A stretch of DNA of 64,000 nt from Atherix ibis (lineage: Eukaryota; Arthropoda; Insecta; Diptera; Athericidae), in contig OY282606.1 in assembly GCA_958298945.1 (NCBI GenBank), positions 57,983,920 through 58,047,919 on the forward strand, read 5' to 3'. Both the position numbers and the translations under genes were made by a program. The notes under the pieces are model-generated. The model made no database searches. It had not been told where the DNA came from and saw only the letters and a program-made list of their open reading frames with translations. Positions 33,121 through 43,479 of this stretch are shown here, one piece after another (the first letter of the stretch is position 1; every line of letters begins with the position of its first letter).

Positions 33121-35248
33121 GTCGTAGCCTAAAAAGTATCCCTTTTCCCGACTTCGGATCTAATTTGCCTCTCTTGTGGTCTTCAGTTAATGCATAGCAT
33201 TTACATCCAAAGGTCTTCAGTTTGTTCAAGTCGATTTGTCTTCCGTACCATAATTCTGCAGGCGTTTTTCCTTTCACTGTGCTTGTTCCGGTTTGATTTA
33301 TGGTGAATACTGCATAGTAGATCGCCTCGGCCCAAAGTTTTGAGTCCAGGCTTGTTGCCAGTAGAGCTGATATTGCAGCCTCCTTGATGGTCCCCATTTC
33401 TCGTTCAATGCGTCCATTTTGTTGTGGTGTATACACATTTGAGTGTGTATGAAATATTCCTCGGTCATCAAGAAATTTTCGTGTCCTTGCATTTTTGATT
33501 TCCTTTCCCTGGTCGGATTTTAGAACTTTCAGTTTTCTTCCTAGTTCATTCTCTGCCAATTTTACGAACGTTTCCAGTTTCTCAGGTGCCTCGTCTTTTG
33601 TTTTCATAAAGAAAACGGTTCGAAAGTGAGAGAAATAATCTTTAAATAGAAGAAAGTATTTTGCGCCACCTAGCGAGCGTTCGTCCATCTCACCCATGTC
33701 AACGTGAACTAACTCCAGTGGTTGACTTGTTGTTTTCCCATCGTTGGGGTGAGAGCCACGGTGCTGTTTGCCTTTCGTACAGCTCTCACACAAGTAGTTG
33801 TTCCAATCGTCCACGTACTTTATTCCCTTCTTGTCCAATGCTTCTCGTACGTAGTTCACGTTCTGGTGTGCTAATCTTTCATGCCAAGTTCGTATTGAAA
33901 CTGCGGCCAGACTCAGCTGCTGCTTTTCCTTCCTTATCATCATCTTGTACAAATTTCCTTCTCGCTTCGCCAGTCCAACAGTAGACCCATCACGAGCCGT
34001 TACAAATTCTGACTTTTCTTTGTCGGATCTCATTTTAAATCCTCGATCAAGCATGTGACTCACTGAAAATAAATTGAACTTCAATTCAGGTACATGCAGG
34101 ACATCCTTCAGTACAATGGGATTCCATTCTTTTCCATCAAATGCTTCCAGTTCTACAATTCCGACTGCGACGCCCACTATTGTGGTTGAATCTCCCAAGA
34201 GAACGGACACAGGATTTTCCAGCTTGCTGTACTCCTTGAACCAACTTCGATGCGAGGTCATGTGTTGCGTTGCGCCACTGTCCTGATACCAGGCTGACAT
34301 CCTCTTCTTCGAGTTTGTGAGGTTGTCCAGGTCGGTTGTTTTCAAGCTTGCTGTCATCCAGACAACAGGAGGTTTGCGCGAACTTTGCGAATCCGAATTG
34401 TCGTCTCGCCGTTGAGTACAGTCCTTTGCGATATGTCCCTTCTGCCCACATGAGTTGCATGCGTACATTCTCTTGCAGTACGCCAAGTATTTCGCACAGG
34501 GTTTGTTTTGGCAGTCCTTCCTGAAGTGTCCTTTCAAACCACATTTGTAGCAGTTTCCTTGTCCTTTGTCCTTTTTGTTCGGTGACTTTCCTTGCTGCTT
34601 TTTGCATTTCCTCGCCATGAATGCGTTGTTGGAGCTTGCTTCCGGTTCACCAGTCTCATCGTGTTGACGATCATCCTCGAGTCTTAGTCTTTCAATCATG
34701 GTGGTCAAGGTTTTGTCGACTGCTGGCACGTTATCCCTCGATGTTCGAAAATGAGCGAGTCTCGATGGCAACATTTTCAAAATTCTGGTTATCATGCAGG
34801 ATTCAGGCACTGGTTCTCCTCCGTTGGACAATTCATCACCTATGGACAAAATTTCCATGCAATTTTCAGCTACTGATTTGCTTTCATCAAATGTACAGGT
34901 GAAAAGTTTCCTTCTCATAATTTCCATGTTCATCTCTGTCTTTGTGCCATATAAGCAAACTAGTCTATCTAACATTGCTTTCGACGTTCTGCAGTTTGCA
35001 ATTTAATATGCAATTTGGTCACTGACATTCAATACAATTAGTTGCAGAGCCTCCATGTCCTTTTCATTCCAGGCAACAACTGCAGCGACATCTTCGGCTC
35101 CTTCCGGCTTGACTTTGATACCGGTTGCAACATCATACAATTTCTTATTTCTCAAGACAGCATCTAATTTTAACCTCCACTGCACATAATTTACTACTCC
35201 TTGTGAATTTTGACTCAACATTGCAATTTGTGACTTTACAGTGTCCAT
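33071..35248 (-). pseudogene. Copia gag, protease and integrase region, broken
   Basis: The polyprotein starts at ATG 35248 (MDTVKSQIAML), about 300 bp inside the 5' LTR. An in-frame TAA at 35003-35005 interrupts gag, after which the same frame is open for 634 codons from Met 34975. In that piece are two CCHC zinc knuckles (residues 142-155 and 173-186), the protease motif DSGA (232-235), the integrase HHCC zinc site (His365, His370, Cys396, Cys399) and the DDE core (Asp426, Asp488, Glu524, with 35 residues between the last two). The frame is lost near 33140 by an apparent one-base insertion in a GGGA run, C-terminal to the core. Roles known for the family: particle formation, maturation and integration. 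Confidence 0.95.
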
Positions 35249-35550
35249 TTTGACAGTTTTGACTCGACTTTTAAAATTGACTTTTCAACTTGTACAATTT
35301 TAATTTTAATTTACTTTTCAAAGTGTCGATCTTTATTCACAGAGTTACTTTCGGTGTGCTGTCCAACGTTGGTTTTGTTTGTGGCTTGCGTGGCTGTGAG
35401 AATCTGTCCTTGCTTGACTTGTCGATTCAGAATTCCAATATGCGACGTTATGCTCCGATCTGCCTTTCAACTTTCGACGTTTCACAGACTTTTTCACTGA
35501 CTTTTCACTTTTTCACTGACTTTTCATTGGAGATGATGTATCACTACTTC

Positions 35551-35564
35551 CTGGGCCCATAACC
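35551..35564 (-). promoter_or_regulatory. Primer binding site (tRNA-Met initiator, internal half)
   Basis: Directly inside the 5' LTR the minus strand reads GGTTATGGGCCCAG. This is the sequence used by Drosophila copia, which primes from an internal fragment of initiator tRNA-Met rather than from its 3' end. Confidence 0.85.
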
Positions 35565-35790
35565 TGTTGGGATTTGCCGGGATATCTCCAATTAATTGTA
35601 GATCAGTCTTTTACCTCTGGAGCACATTTCACGTCGACTTTTATTTCAAGTTATATATTTGAGGTTAATTTGAACATCGATTACTGAACTGATGAATCAT
35701 AGGGCTAATTTACACGAGCCAATTTGGTTTTATTTTCTTCGACAGGTCCCTTCATAATATTGTAGACAAATATTTGATTTGATTTTAACA
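35565..35790 (-). repeat. Copia 5' LTR
   Basis: 226 bp, right copy on the plus strand, nearly identical to 31005-31230. As the 5' LTR it would carry the promoter for minus-strand transcription. Confidence 0.95.
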
Positions 35791-35795
35791 GTTTC

Positions 35796-36101
35796 TTTTG
35801 TCAGAAGGCATTCTTTTATTACCTTTCCGTAGATGATTCCTTTTAATTGGTGCCCAAAAAGAAATTGATTAAGAAATGTCTTGAAAATATTAGATAGAGA
35901 AATACCGTTGCAATTGTATTAGGCTGTCAAGAAAATAATTTCGTTGTTTCCCAACAGAGGACTTAATTGTATTTTTTTACAACCAACTTCATACTTTAGC
36001 CGTATAATCTTATGTATTTTGACAGCTAACATAGCAAGGCTTGCTTGTGAAAAAATTCGATTGATTCTGTACAATAGTTTTTGGTTGATAGCCTTTTAAA
36101 T
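35796..36101 (+). other. Mariner 5' untranslated region, probable
   Basis: Contains TTAGGCTGTCAAGAAAATAA (35921), a typical start for some mariners, about 180 bp before the N-terminal relic at 36102. The rest is AT-rich. Confidence 0.4.
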
Positions 36102-36240
36102 ATGGAAAGTGAAAAACAGCATTTTGGGCATATTTTACATTTTTACTATAGAAAAAATAAAAATGCTGTTCAAGCAAGAAAAAAATTATCCGATGTGTAT
36201 GGAGAAGATGTGTTAAGTGAGCGCCAGTGTTAAAACTGGT
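36102..36240 (+). pseudogene. Mariner transposase N-terminal fragment
   Basis: From ATG 36102 the frame reads MESEKQHFGHILHFYYRKNK and NAVQARKKLSDVYGEDVLSE, the first helix-turn-helix of a mariner transposase of the type with 'HFRHILLFYFRKGKNA..A...L..VYG.......C..WF'. It ends in stops after RQC. Another mariner piece in the same orientation (37530-38310) lacks its N terminus, so both may be halves of one element separated by about 1.3 kb. Confidence 0.65.
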
Positions 36241-37529
36241 TTATCTTTGGCATAATATTTGCTTGTTACAGTATTTCTAAAAAAAAAATTACGATAAACT
36301 ATTTTTTTTAGGGTTACTAGAGAGTAACAATTTCTGATTTTAAAGTGAATATACATAGTACGCAATATTTATATTAAAAAGGAAATCAGATACATAATAT
36401 TATTTTTAAAATACTCTGAAAACTGTCTGACAATTATTGCACTTTCATTCATTGTTTATTTAAGCATTTATATTATTGTATTAAATACTATATATTTGAC
36501 TAAATATTCACCAGTAAATCGTTTTATTTATATCTATGAAATTAGAAACCTCATCTATTCGGTTAGTCCAATATATGGTGTTTTATAGAATTATGTCAAT
36601 TTTAAGGATAATTAACTTAAAAAACTTTAAAAATATTATTATTTTAGTATATTTTCAATGAATTTTTTGTTATATTTTTAAAAATTGATCGTAACATTAA
36701 AATTCATGGTTAATAATTACATGTGTAACGAACTATCAGGTCTCTATTATTTTAAAAGGTAGAAATATTGATGAAGGGCTTTAAGCGAAGCAATTTAAAA
36801 TTAGATTATTATAATAACTACTAAAAGTAATAGTTATTATCGATTGATTGAAAAATCACTGGTCGCCGGATGTCGACCACGTGAACTGGGTTCGAATGGA
36901 GACGACACAATACTTCTACTGATTTATCATTTTAGTTTAAGATAGCGTATCAATGGCAGACAACTTGCACTAGTAAACCATACTCAAAAAAGAAGACATC
37001 ACCGAGAATAGCGAACATAGATTTTAACGTTGCTGAGCACCATCCATTTGCCCAAATATTATTGGCCCACAATTAAAAGGCTTCACTCCAGAAAAATTAG
37101 CAACAAACCAACTCTTCTTTTTGCGGGGGCTGATGAAAAATATTTTAGAGTATGACTGTAAAGCGCCATATGATGGGATGGCAAATTGTTATATACTTCC
37201 ATTCTAAAATTCGTCAACCTAGGAAAAAATAATTATTTTCACTAAACTAACCATGACTAGTGTTCAAGGAAGAACGCATTCAGGCGAATTACTTTTAAAG
37301 CAATTTTCTTTTCTAACCTAAAATTACATGTTCCATCTTCATAAAACTTGGCCATACGCCAACGATATCGATATTATGTGTCGATCAAAAATATCTGCAT
37401 GGGAGACATTCACCGTGATTGAGTTGGTAGCAAAAAATTTTGTACTGAAAGTATATAAATGAAGGCAAACAAAGTGCATGAAAACGTAGGCGTAAAATAA
37501 CTAGCACTTGTTGACTACTGATAGAAGAC
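36241..37529. other. Spacer between two mariner pieces
   Basis: AT-rich to 36840, then a GC-richer part (36850-37400) without a recognised frame. A GGTTCGAATGG at 36890 looks like a pol III B box, but no tRNA fold surrounds it. Confidence 0.45.
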
Positions 37530-38310
37530 TAAAGTGTACAAAAATTAAATCAATCTTCTTTCTGTGGTCAAAGGTTCTATCAAAACCATAGAAGAATTAT
37601 CTCAAGAATTTGGCTGCCCCCGGACATTAGTCAAGAATTACTTGAAAAGACTTGGAAGAGGAAATAAACAAGGAATTTGGGTACCGCACGATTTTCTGCC
37701 ATCGAATCTATAATAAAGGATTCTACATATGGATCGGATCTATTTCTGAGAAAAATCATTACTGGCTATGGAAAGTGGGACCTGTACAGCAACCCGAAGA
37801 AAAAACCAAAGGCTTTCCCTAAATTAAGCACCTATTTCAACACCTCGACCAATACTGACCATCAAAAAGGGTCTTCTCTGTATTTGATCAAACTTTTCAG
37901 AGGTAATTAATTACGAATTATTAAAACCTGACTAGACAGCTACTGCTGAGGTGTATTGTACCCAATGGGAAAGAATAAACGCGGAGTTGAATATCTTTTT
38001 TATTGAATAACTAACGACGCATTCTGCAGCATGACAACGCAAATTCGCACGCATCGAAAATTATGCAGAATAAATCAAGGAGCCGAATTTAGAAGTTCTG
38101 CAACATCCAACATATTTCCCCGATTTTGCACTTTCCGATTATCATCTTTTCAGGTCCTCACAATATTGTCAGGTCCATCTGGGCTTCTTTTTTAATGAAA
38201 AAGGACGGGAGTTTTAGGATTTTCAAGAGAGGACTTGAAAAACTAACTAATTTACAAGAGGGAAATCCAAAAACTAACTAATTCCTCGAAAAACATTTGG
38301 CCCCGCATTT
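37530..38310 (+). pseudogene. Mariner transposase relic, middle and C-terminal part
   Basis: Plus-strand frame-broken transposase. Second HTH: TIEELSQEFGC...NYLKRLGRGNKQGIWVPHDF (37588-37700). The first catalytic motif reads TGYGKW, so the Asp is Tyr (TAT, 37767-37769). Then PISTPRP, QHDNANSHASKIMQ (second Asp, about 38030) and LQHPTYFPDFALSDYHLF (third Asp, about 38115-38155). The C terminus is recognisable as FKRGLEKLTNLQEG near 38225. Multiple stops and shifts. Confidence 0.8.
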
Positions 38311-38429
38311 GGATGGACTATTCCACGGCTTTTTTAACAATAAGATCATGGAATACCATCACAATTTCCTGATAATGGCTTAATTCACAATCAAATCCTT
38401 ATGGAGGACGAACATATTGTCCCAGAAGA

Positions 38430-38560
38430 CGAAACAGGCCCTGCCTTTGGTGGAAAGACGGTGTTAGCCAAGACGCCAGAAGTCTAGGGTTTTTTTTTTG
38501 ACTTTGCAGTCCCAGACCTTAATCTCGGTTGCCGTGCCTTTGCTAATGATGATAAATACT
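38430..38560 (+). pseudogene. RTE-like LINE C-terminal fragment
   Basis: The frame RPCLWWKDGVSQDARSLG matches RPCFWWSDGVSQHA in the relic at 4111-4925, also at DNA level (CCTGC.TTTGGTGGA..GACGG.GTTAG). This is a short second copy of the same LINE family. Nothing else of it is recognisable. Confidence 0.55.
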
Positions 38561-39404
38561 ATGAATAAATAATATGCTTTTTGAAAAAGTATATTTAAGT
38601 GGTAATTTTTGACTACCATTTTATTTAAATCATTTTCATTTGAATAAAAATATAGATTTTATTAAAAAATACTCTTGGCCATGAGTTCAAAGAACATACA
38701 TAGGAAAGTGGAAATGATAAAGCTCCATATAATGTTAATAAGGATAAATATTTTTAATTTTTCAATCTAAAATATATTAAACTTCCTAAAAAATTATGAA
38801 TATGAATTATAATAAAAATTGTATAAATATAGAAAAAATAATTGAAGTCGAATGGAAATTGCATTAAATTAAAATTTTAGAATAATTTTTTTAAAATATT
38901 TTTTTTATAATGCTGACGAAGTATTTGCTTCATTATTGGTTATGCATTCTAATAAAGATTACAAATAACATTCCTAGAACTAATAAGAGTAATAACAACT
39001 TGTAACGTAATGAATTTTACAAGTTCTATAATTATAGCGTAACGATGCATAACAAATTTTACGTCTTTTTAATTGATAATAAATCTTTTATTAAAAGGTT
39101 TAACACATTAATATAATAAAAGTGTATTTCAGAACTAAATTGTTAATTCTATGAAAACGATGAAAAAAGATTGAAAAATATTCCGACACATTTTTTATTA
39201 ATTCATTGATTAATTCATTGCTAATAATAAAGGAGTTTCTTATTAACCTATTTTATATATACATGTATATGTTAGCATTAAATTTATTTTTTTACTATTT
39301 TTATAAAAGAAAATCTAATTTGAGCATGCAGATATTGTATATTTTTATACATTATTTTATATTTGAATTAGCATTTACGCTCTAACTTTACTTATTACTT
39401 AATA
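38561..39404. other. AT-rich DNA without a recognised gene
   Basis: About 840 bp, AT-rich, nothing recognised. Confidence 0.6.
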
Positions 39405-39925
39405 ACATCTGATATTCAAATCTATCCTAACACCTTCTTTGCTACATATGCAAATAATACAGCGTTGCATCTGGTAAAAATTTCTAACTTATTGTACTTC
39501 CGAAATTTAGCAAGCCCAAATTTGTCCACGTAACTTTTACTATCCATCTTAAACAATAACCTCTCATATACCTTAATGGTAGTAAGATAAAATAAGATGC
39601 TTGAGTTTGATACCTAGTACTGAATTTATACAAATGCTCGATATGGATCTTAAATACAAGCAAAATTCTTTTAAAATCTAAAATTCTTGGACTTAAGCAA
39701 ACCTTCCAATTTCCATCAAATCCAATTCCATAAGTCAAAAACACTTACTAAAATTATCGATGCTCCTTTTTGCCTGTGTCTCATTATAAAAAGTTCGCTT
39801 TTACTTTTCCAATCACACTAATTTCTTTATTCGCGATACATTCTCTACTTCCTTTCCTATAAGCAACCATCAATATCTTAAGCGTCAATGGCCTGTCGAT
39901 TTGTTAAAATATTAACGTTTAACTT
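39405..39925 (+). pseudogene. LINE family A relic, 3' part
   Basis: Starts at SDIQIYPNTFFATYANNTALHL, equivalent to 'SDISTCPNTFFATYADDTACLA' at 61334-61750. The YADD is YANN, so both catalytic Asp are Asn. Continues through 'VHVTFTI' and the thumb to ERYI-like and LKRQW-like C-terminal remnants near 39880 (ATCTTAAGCGTCAATGGCC). All in broken frames. Confidence 0.7.
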
Positions 39926-42280
39926 ATATTCACTTATAATAGACGTAAACAGGAATTATAAATTAACCAATTCTTTATTGAATTCTAATCTACGTTATAG
40001 ATTTTTATGATTTGTCTGTGTAGGTGTCATAGATTCTTTATCCAAAGAACTGTGGTGATGACATCAAGTGCAAATAAAGAATATTCTTTAAGTATCGTTT
40101 CAGTTCTGAAAAGTAAAAATTATCTTGCAACGGAAGTACCAGTATTAATGTGAAAAACCCAAAGAAAACTTGAGTTTATAGATTTGATTGATAAAATATG
40201 TACGAGTATCATTAAATGCAACTAGATGGAAATAACAACATTAAAATTACATTAAATTAAGAATAGGTGTGTTGTTATCCTTGCAGGTTCACATGTACAT
40301 TTGATACGTGGTCTGTGGAGTGACCTTAGTACTCCCAATATCATGAAAAACACCAATAATCTGACCTTTTGTACATATTGTAGATCGAAAAATCTCAAAA
40401 AAGCTCTTATGCGCGTACTCATTTTGGAAAAATTCTTGCTAAAAATTAATTCACAGCATTGTTAAGGTTTTGAATGTTAATAGAATAATGGATATTTTTT
40501 TCATAGTCTGATTTATTCAATTTTAAGAATACACATATACAATCATCAACAAAATAAGATGACTGAATACAATCAATACCGTATTTGATAGTAAATCAAA
40601 TATGGAGAAAGATCCGGGGTCGTGATCACTTGGAAACTTTAAATGCGCTTCAACACACCGGAGCAAAGGTAACTAAACTATACAGGTGAGTAATGGATAT
40701 GAGGTCTTTATGTACTTTGCATTGAAAAGCTCAATGACGGAAGGAGGCGAGAGCTTACGAATTGATAAAAGGAGGGGTAAACAAAGTAAAATGCTGCACA
40801 AATTAGAATTCAGTTTCAGTTTCTTTCATTAATTTGTAGAGCTATCTTCGCTTATACTTGTCAGACGCATTTCTTCTTAATGTACAATAATTTTATTTTG
40901 TTATTGTGCTGTTATTTAGGATAAATTATTTATTTTTTTTTGAAATTTTATTTATGAAAATTTCAATAAAAATAGTGGAAATCTTACATTATCCGTTGTA
41001 AAAAATTTGAATTTTTGTGTTTCAAAACTTATATTTACATATAGAACTGATATTTAAATAAAATATTATAATAATAAATTATTAAATAAAGATTAATTGG
41101 GTGTCAGTGATTAATTTAAGTGGTTTCTATATTTTTGCAGTACAAATATATTAATACCCATCTTGAAAATAAATAGTTCAAATAAAAAGGATAAATTAAA
41201 ATATATCTTTGTTGCTTATAGTTAATTTTTATTAAAAAAATAAACATTTTAAGTTGGACGAAGATAAGTGAAGTCTGCTCAATTATTTACAACAGGTGAG
41301 CAAATAGTATAAATATGAATGCATTTTTTTTTCTGTGAAGTAATTATTGACAAAATATTTTAGAAACTGTATTTATATTTTATTATTTAAGGTAGTATTT
41401 TCTAAAAGTTTATGTCATGTTATGATTATACATAAAACGATTAGTGTCGAATGCACGTGTACGAATATTTTTTGTTTTACATTAACTTTTAGTGATATAC
41501 TCGTACATATAATTTTTCTATGATCTGTATATAATTGTTTTTTATAATATATATCTTTCCTTGAACATTATTCCATTATCCACTAGTATTATAATAGTAT
41601 ATCACATTTAAGATGATCATATATCAAACATAATATTTTAGGCTATATTAAAAATTATTTGGCCAAACTTTTTTTGTTTCTGTTTTAAATTTTTGATAAA
41701 ATATTTGATAGATTTGATATTTATTGCATTCCCTTTGATTATTTTCTATAATTTCCTTATCAGAAAAACTATTAAAGTTAAATAAAAATCTAAATAAAAT
41801 ACAATTTTTCATCTGCAAAAATTTAGTTGTGAATCGGATTTTAACAAATTAATTTTTTTGAGGACAAGTAATATTATGATTATATAAAAACTAATTTAGA
41901 AATTTTTACAAATGCCTAGAAAATTTTTATATTTAAAATTTGTAATTATCCTATAATGATAAAATAACAAATTTAATAAAACAAAAACAAATTTACTTTA
42001 TGTAAAATAATATTAGATAAAATTTAATTTACTAAATGAGAAGAAAGTATACAAAAAAAATTATTTTCATAACTAAAATTGTTTTGTAAAATTCGGAATT
42101 TTTAAAAAAAAATTTATGTACAGTCAATTACGCAGCAGTCTCGAGTTCAAATCCAGTTAGTGATTTAACCGGTTGTCCTTTAGTTGTTGCAAATAAGCTA
42201 CTATAAAAAAATCATTAATAAAAATTAAATTAAAAAATATATTAACGTTAAATAATGACTTAAAAATTGAAACTTGTCAA
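39926..42280. other. AT-rich DNA without a recognised gene
   Basis: Mostly AT-rich. A GC-richer open stretch at 40586-40685 (plus; RGRDHLETLNALQHTGAKVT, then KLY) ends at CAG|GTGAGTAATG, a good donor, but lacks an acceptor and recognised similarity. I do not call it an exon. Confidence 0.55.
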
Positions 42281-42285
42281 TGTAA

Positions 42286-42646
42286 GACAATGCACCGTGT
42301 CACAAGTCGATGAAAACGTTGGTCAAACTCAATGAATTGGGCTACGAATTGCTTCCCCATCCACCGTATTCTCCAGATCTAGCCCCCAGCGACTTTTTCC
42401 TGTTTGCAGACCTCAAGAGAATGCTCGCTGGCAAGAAATTTAAGACCGATGATGAAGTGTTTGCCGAAACTGAGGCCTATTTTGAGGCAAAACCGAAAGA
42501 GTACTATAAAAATGGTATCGAAAAGTTGGAAGATCGCTATAATCGCTGTATCGCCCTCGAAGGCAACTATGTTAAATAATTAAAATGAATTTTGAAAAAA
42601 AAAATATTTTTGCTGTGTTATCTTATAAACTTTTCAGCCGAACTGT
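42286..42646 (+). pseudogene. Irritans-like mariner, 3' fragment with terminus
   Basis: Clean 3' piece of a mariner. The frame begins abruptly at the second catalytic Asp (DNAPCHKS, GAC at 42286), runs without interruption through PHPPYSPDLAPSDFFLF (third Asp) and YFEAKPKEYYKNGIEKLEDR to TAA at 42577-42579. Beyond it the sequence ends at AAACTTTTCAGCCGAACTGT (42627-42646), the inverse of an irritans-type terminus (ACAG.T.GGCTGA.AAGT), followed by TA (42647-42648). Everything upstream of the second Asp is missing, so it is a truncation of an otherwise young-looking copy. Confidence 0.85.
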
Positions 42647-42949
42647 TATGTTTGAGGAAAAAGGCAAAAAATATATGTCAAACCAAAGGGAAACTTTTTA
42701 TAACGAAAGACAGTCGTATCACACACAAATTGAAAGGTTTGCTAGAGCTCCAGCGCTAGCTGTAATTTAATATCGGTATGGTTTTTTTATACTGTAAGTT
42801 CATATTGGTTTTAATAGGGAATTATATAAAAGTACAATGCTGTCTACTATAAGTTTAAAATGCTTGTATATTTATGAGCTAGGTTAAGTCATGTGCTAAG
42901 TCAAGAATAGTTCTGCGTACCGAACTTTAGTAGTTTGTAGTATTTCACT

Positions 42950-43375
42950 GTTATGAAGACAAGAAATATTGATGACGCAGAGTTACTGTTATTCTCCCCT
43001 TAAAAAACGGAACCTGGAGAATTTGTATTTGGGTTTGAAAAATGTTTGAAAAATGTTGGAAATTTTTGCAGATAGAAAAGATGCCGTTTCAATTACATAT
43101 GTAGCAAAGAAGGACAGATAGGAATATTAGTTGTAAAAATATAATAGAGGATAGAGCCAAGTATGCTGTCTTGCTGAACACCAATGCACAGTAGCGATGT
43201 ATATGAGATTTCGTTTGATTAAGTTATGAAGGAATAAATTAAGTATTAGGTAATATGTGCCAATACCAGTTATTAAGGAATAAATTATGTATTAGGTAAT
43301 GTGTGGACAGAAGGATCGCCTTGCGTTTCTAGAATAAGCTCGGGTGCCAGACTCGATCAAAGTTCGAATATTTAC
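42950..43375 (-). pseudogene. LINE family A relic
   Basis: Reverse-strand fragment matching 61335-61720 of the best copy: 'gaacctggagaatttgtatttggg', 'gttggaaatttttgcaga' and 'gtagcaaagaaggacagat' have close counterparts there, and 'ctcgggtgccagactcgatcaaag' matches 61700-61730. It contains an internal duplication with 46-bp period (units start at 43229 and 43275). No frame is open. Confidence 0.7.
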
Positions 43376-43415
43376 TTATATGAATATTCATTTAAAAAAA
43401 TTTATTTAAATTCTT

Positions 43416-43479
43416 ATTCAGAAATAGTCTAAACAATTGGTTAATCTTTTTTAACCAATGGTTTAGACTATTTCTGAAT
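43416..43479. repeat. Short-spacer palindrome, 28-bp arms
   Basis: Arms 43416-43443 and 43452-43479, one mismatch, 8-nt spacer rich in T. A third partial copy (AAGACTATTTCT) follows at 43489. It lies 40 bp right of the family A fragment. Confidence 0.9.

Larger units (their letters stand above)
31005..35790 (-). mobile_element. Ty1/copia retrotransposon with both LTRs
   Basis: A 4.8-kb LTR retrotransposon in minus orientation. Its LTRs (226 bp each) differ at three positions by eye (31021, 31025 and 31223 versus the other copy), about 1.3 percent. The insertion is flanked by a 5-bp target duplication, GTTTC (31000-31004 and 35791-35795). Inside the 5' LTR is a primer binding site like that of Drosophila copia. 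The purine tract GAGAAGGAG precedes the 3' LTR. Internal order is gag, protease, integrase, reverse transcriptase, RNase H, the Ty1/copia order. It is the youngest large insertion here, yet its single long frame has three lesions. Confidence 0.97.

Noticed and set aside
36880..36905. tRNA or tRNA-derived SINE (GGTTCGAATGG looks like a B box)
   Set aside because: No A box at the right distance and no T-stem or acceptor-stem pairing around it.
40586..40690. Possible exon ending at CAG|GTGAGT
   Set aside because: No acceptor upstream and the peptide is not recognised; mentioned only in the spacer entry.
42140..42175. Second B-box-like sequence (GAGTTCAAATCC)
   Set aside because: No cloverleaf can be drawn around it and no A box is seen.
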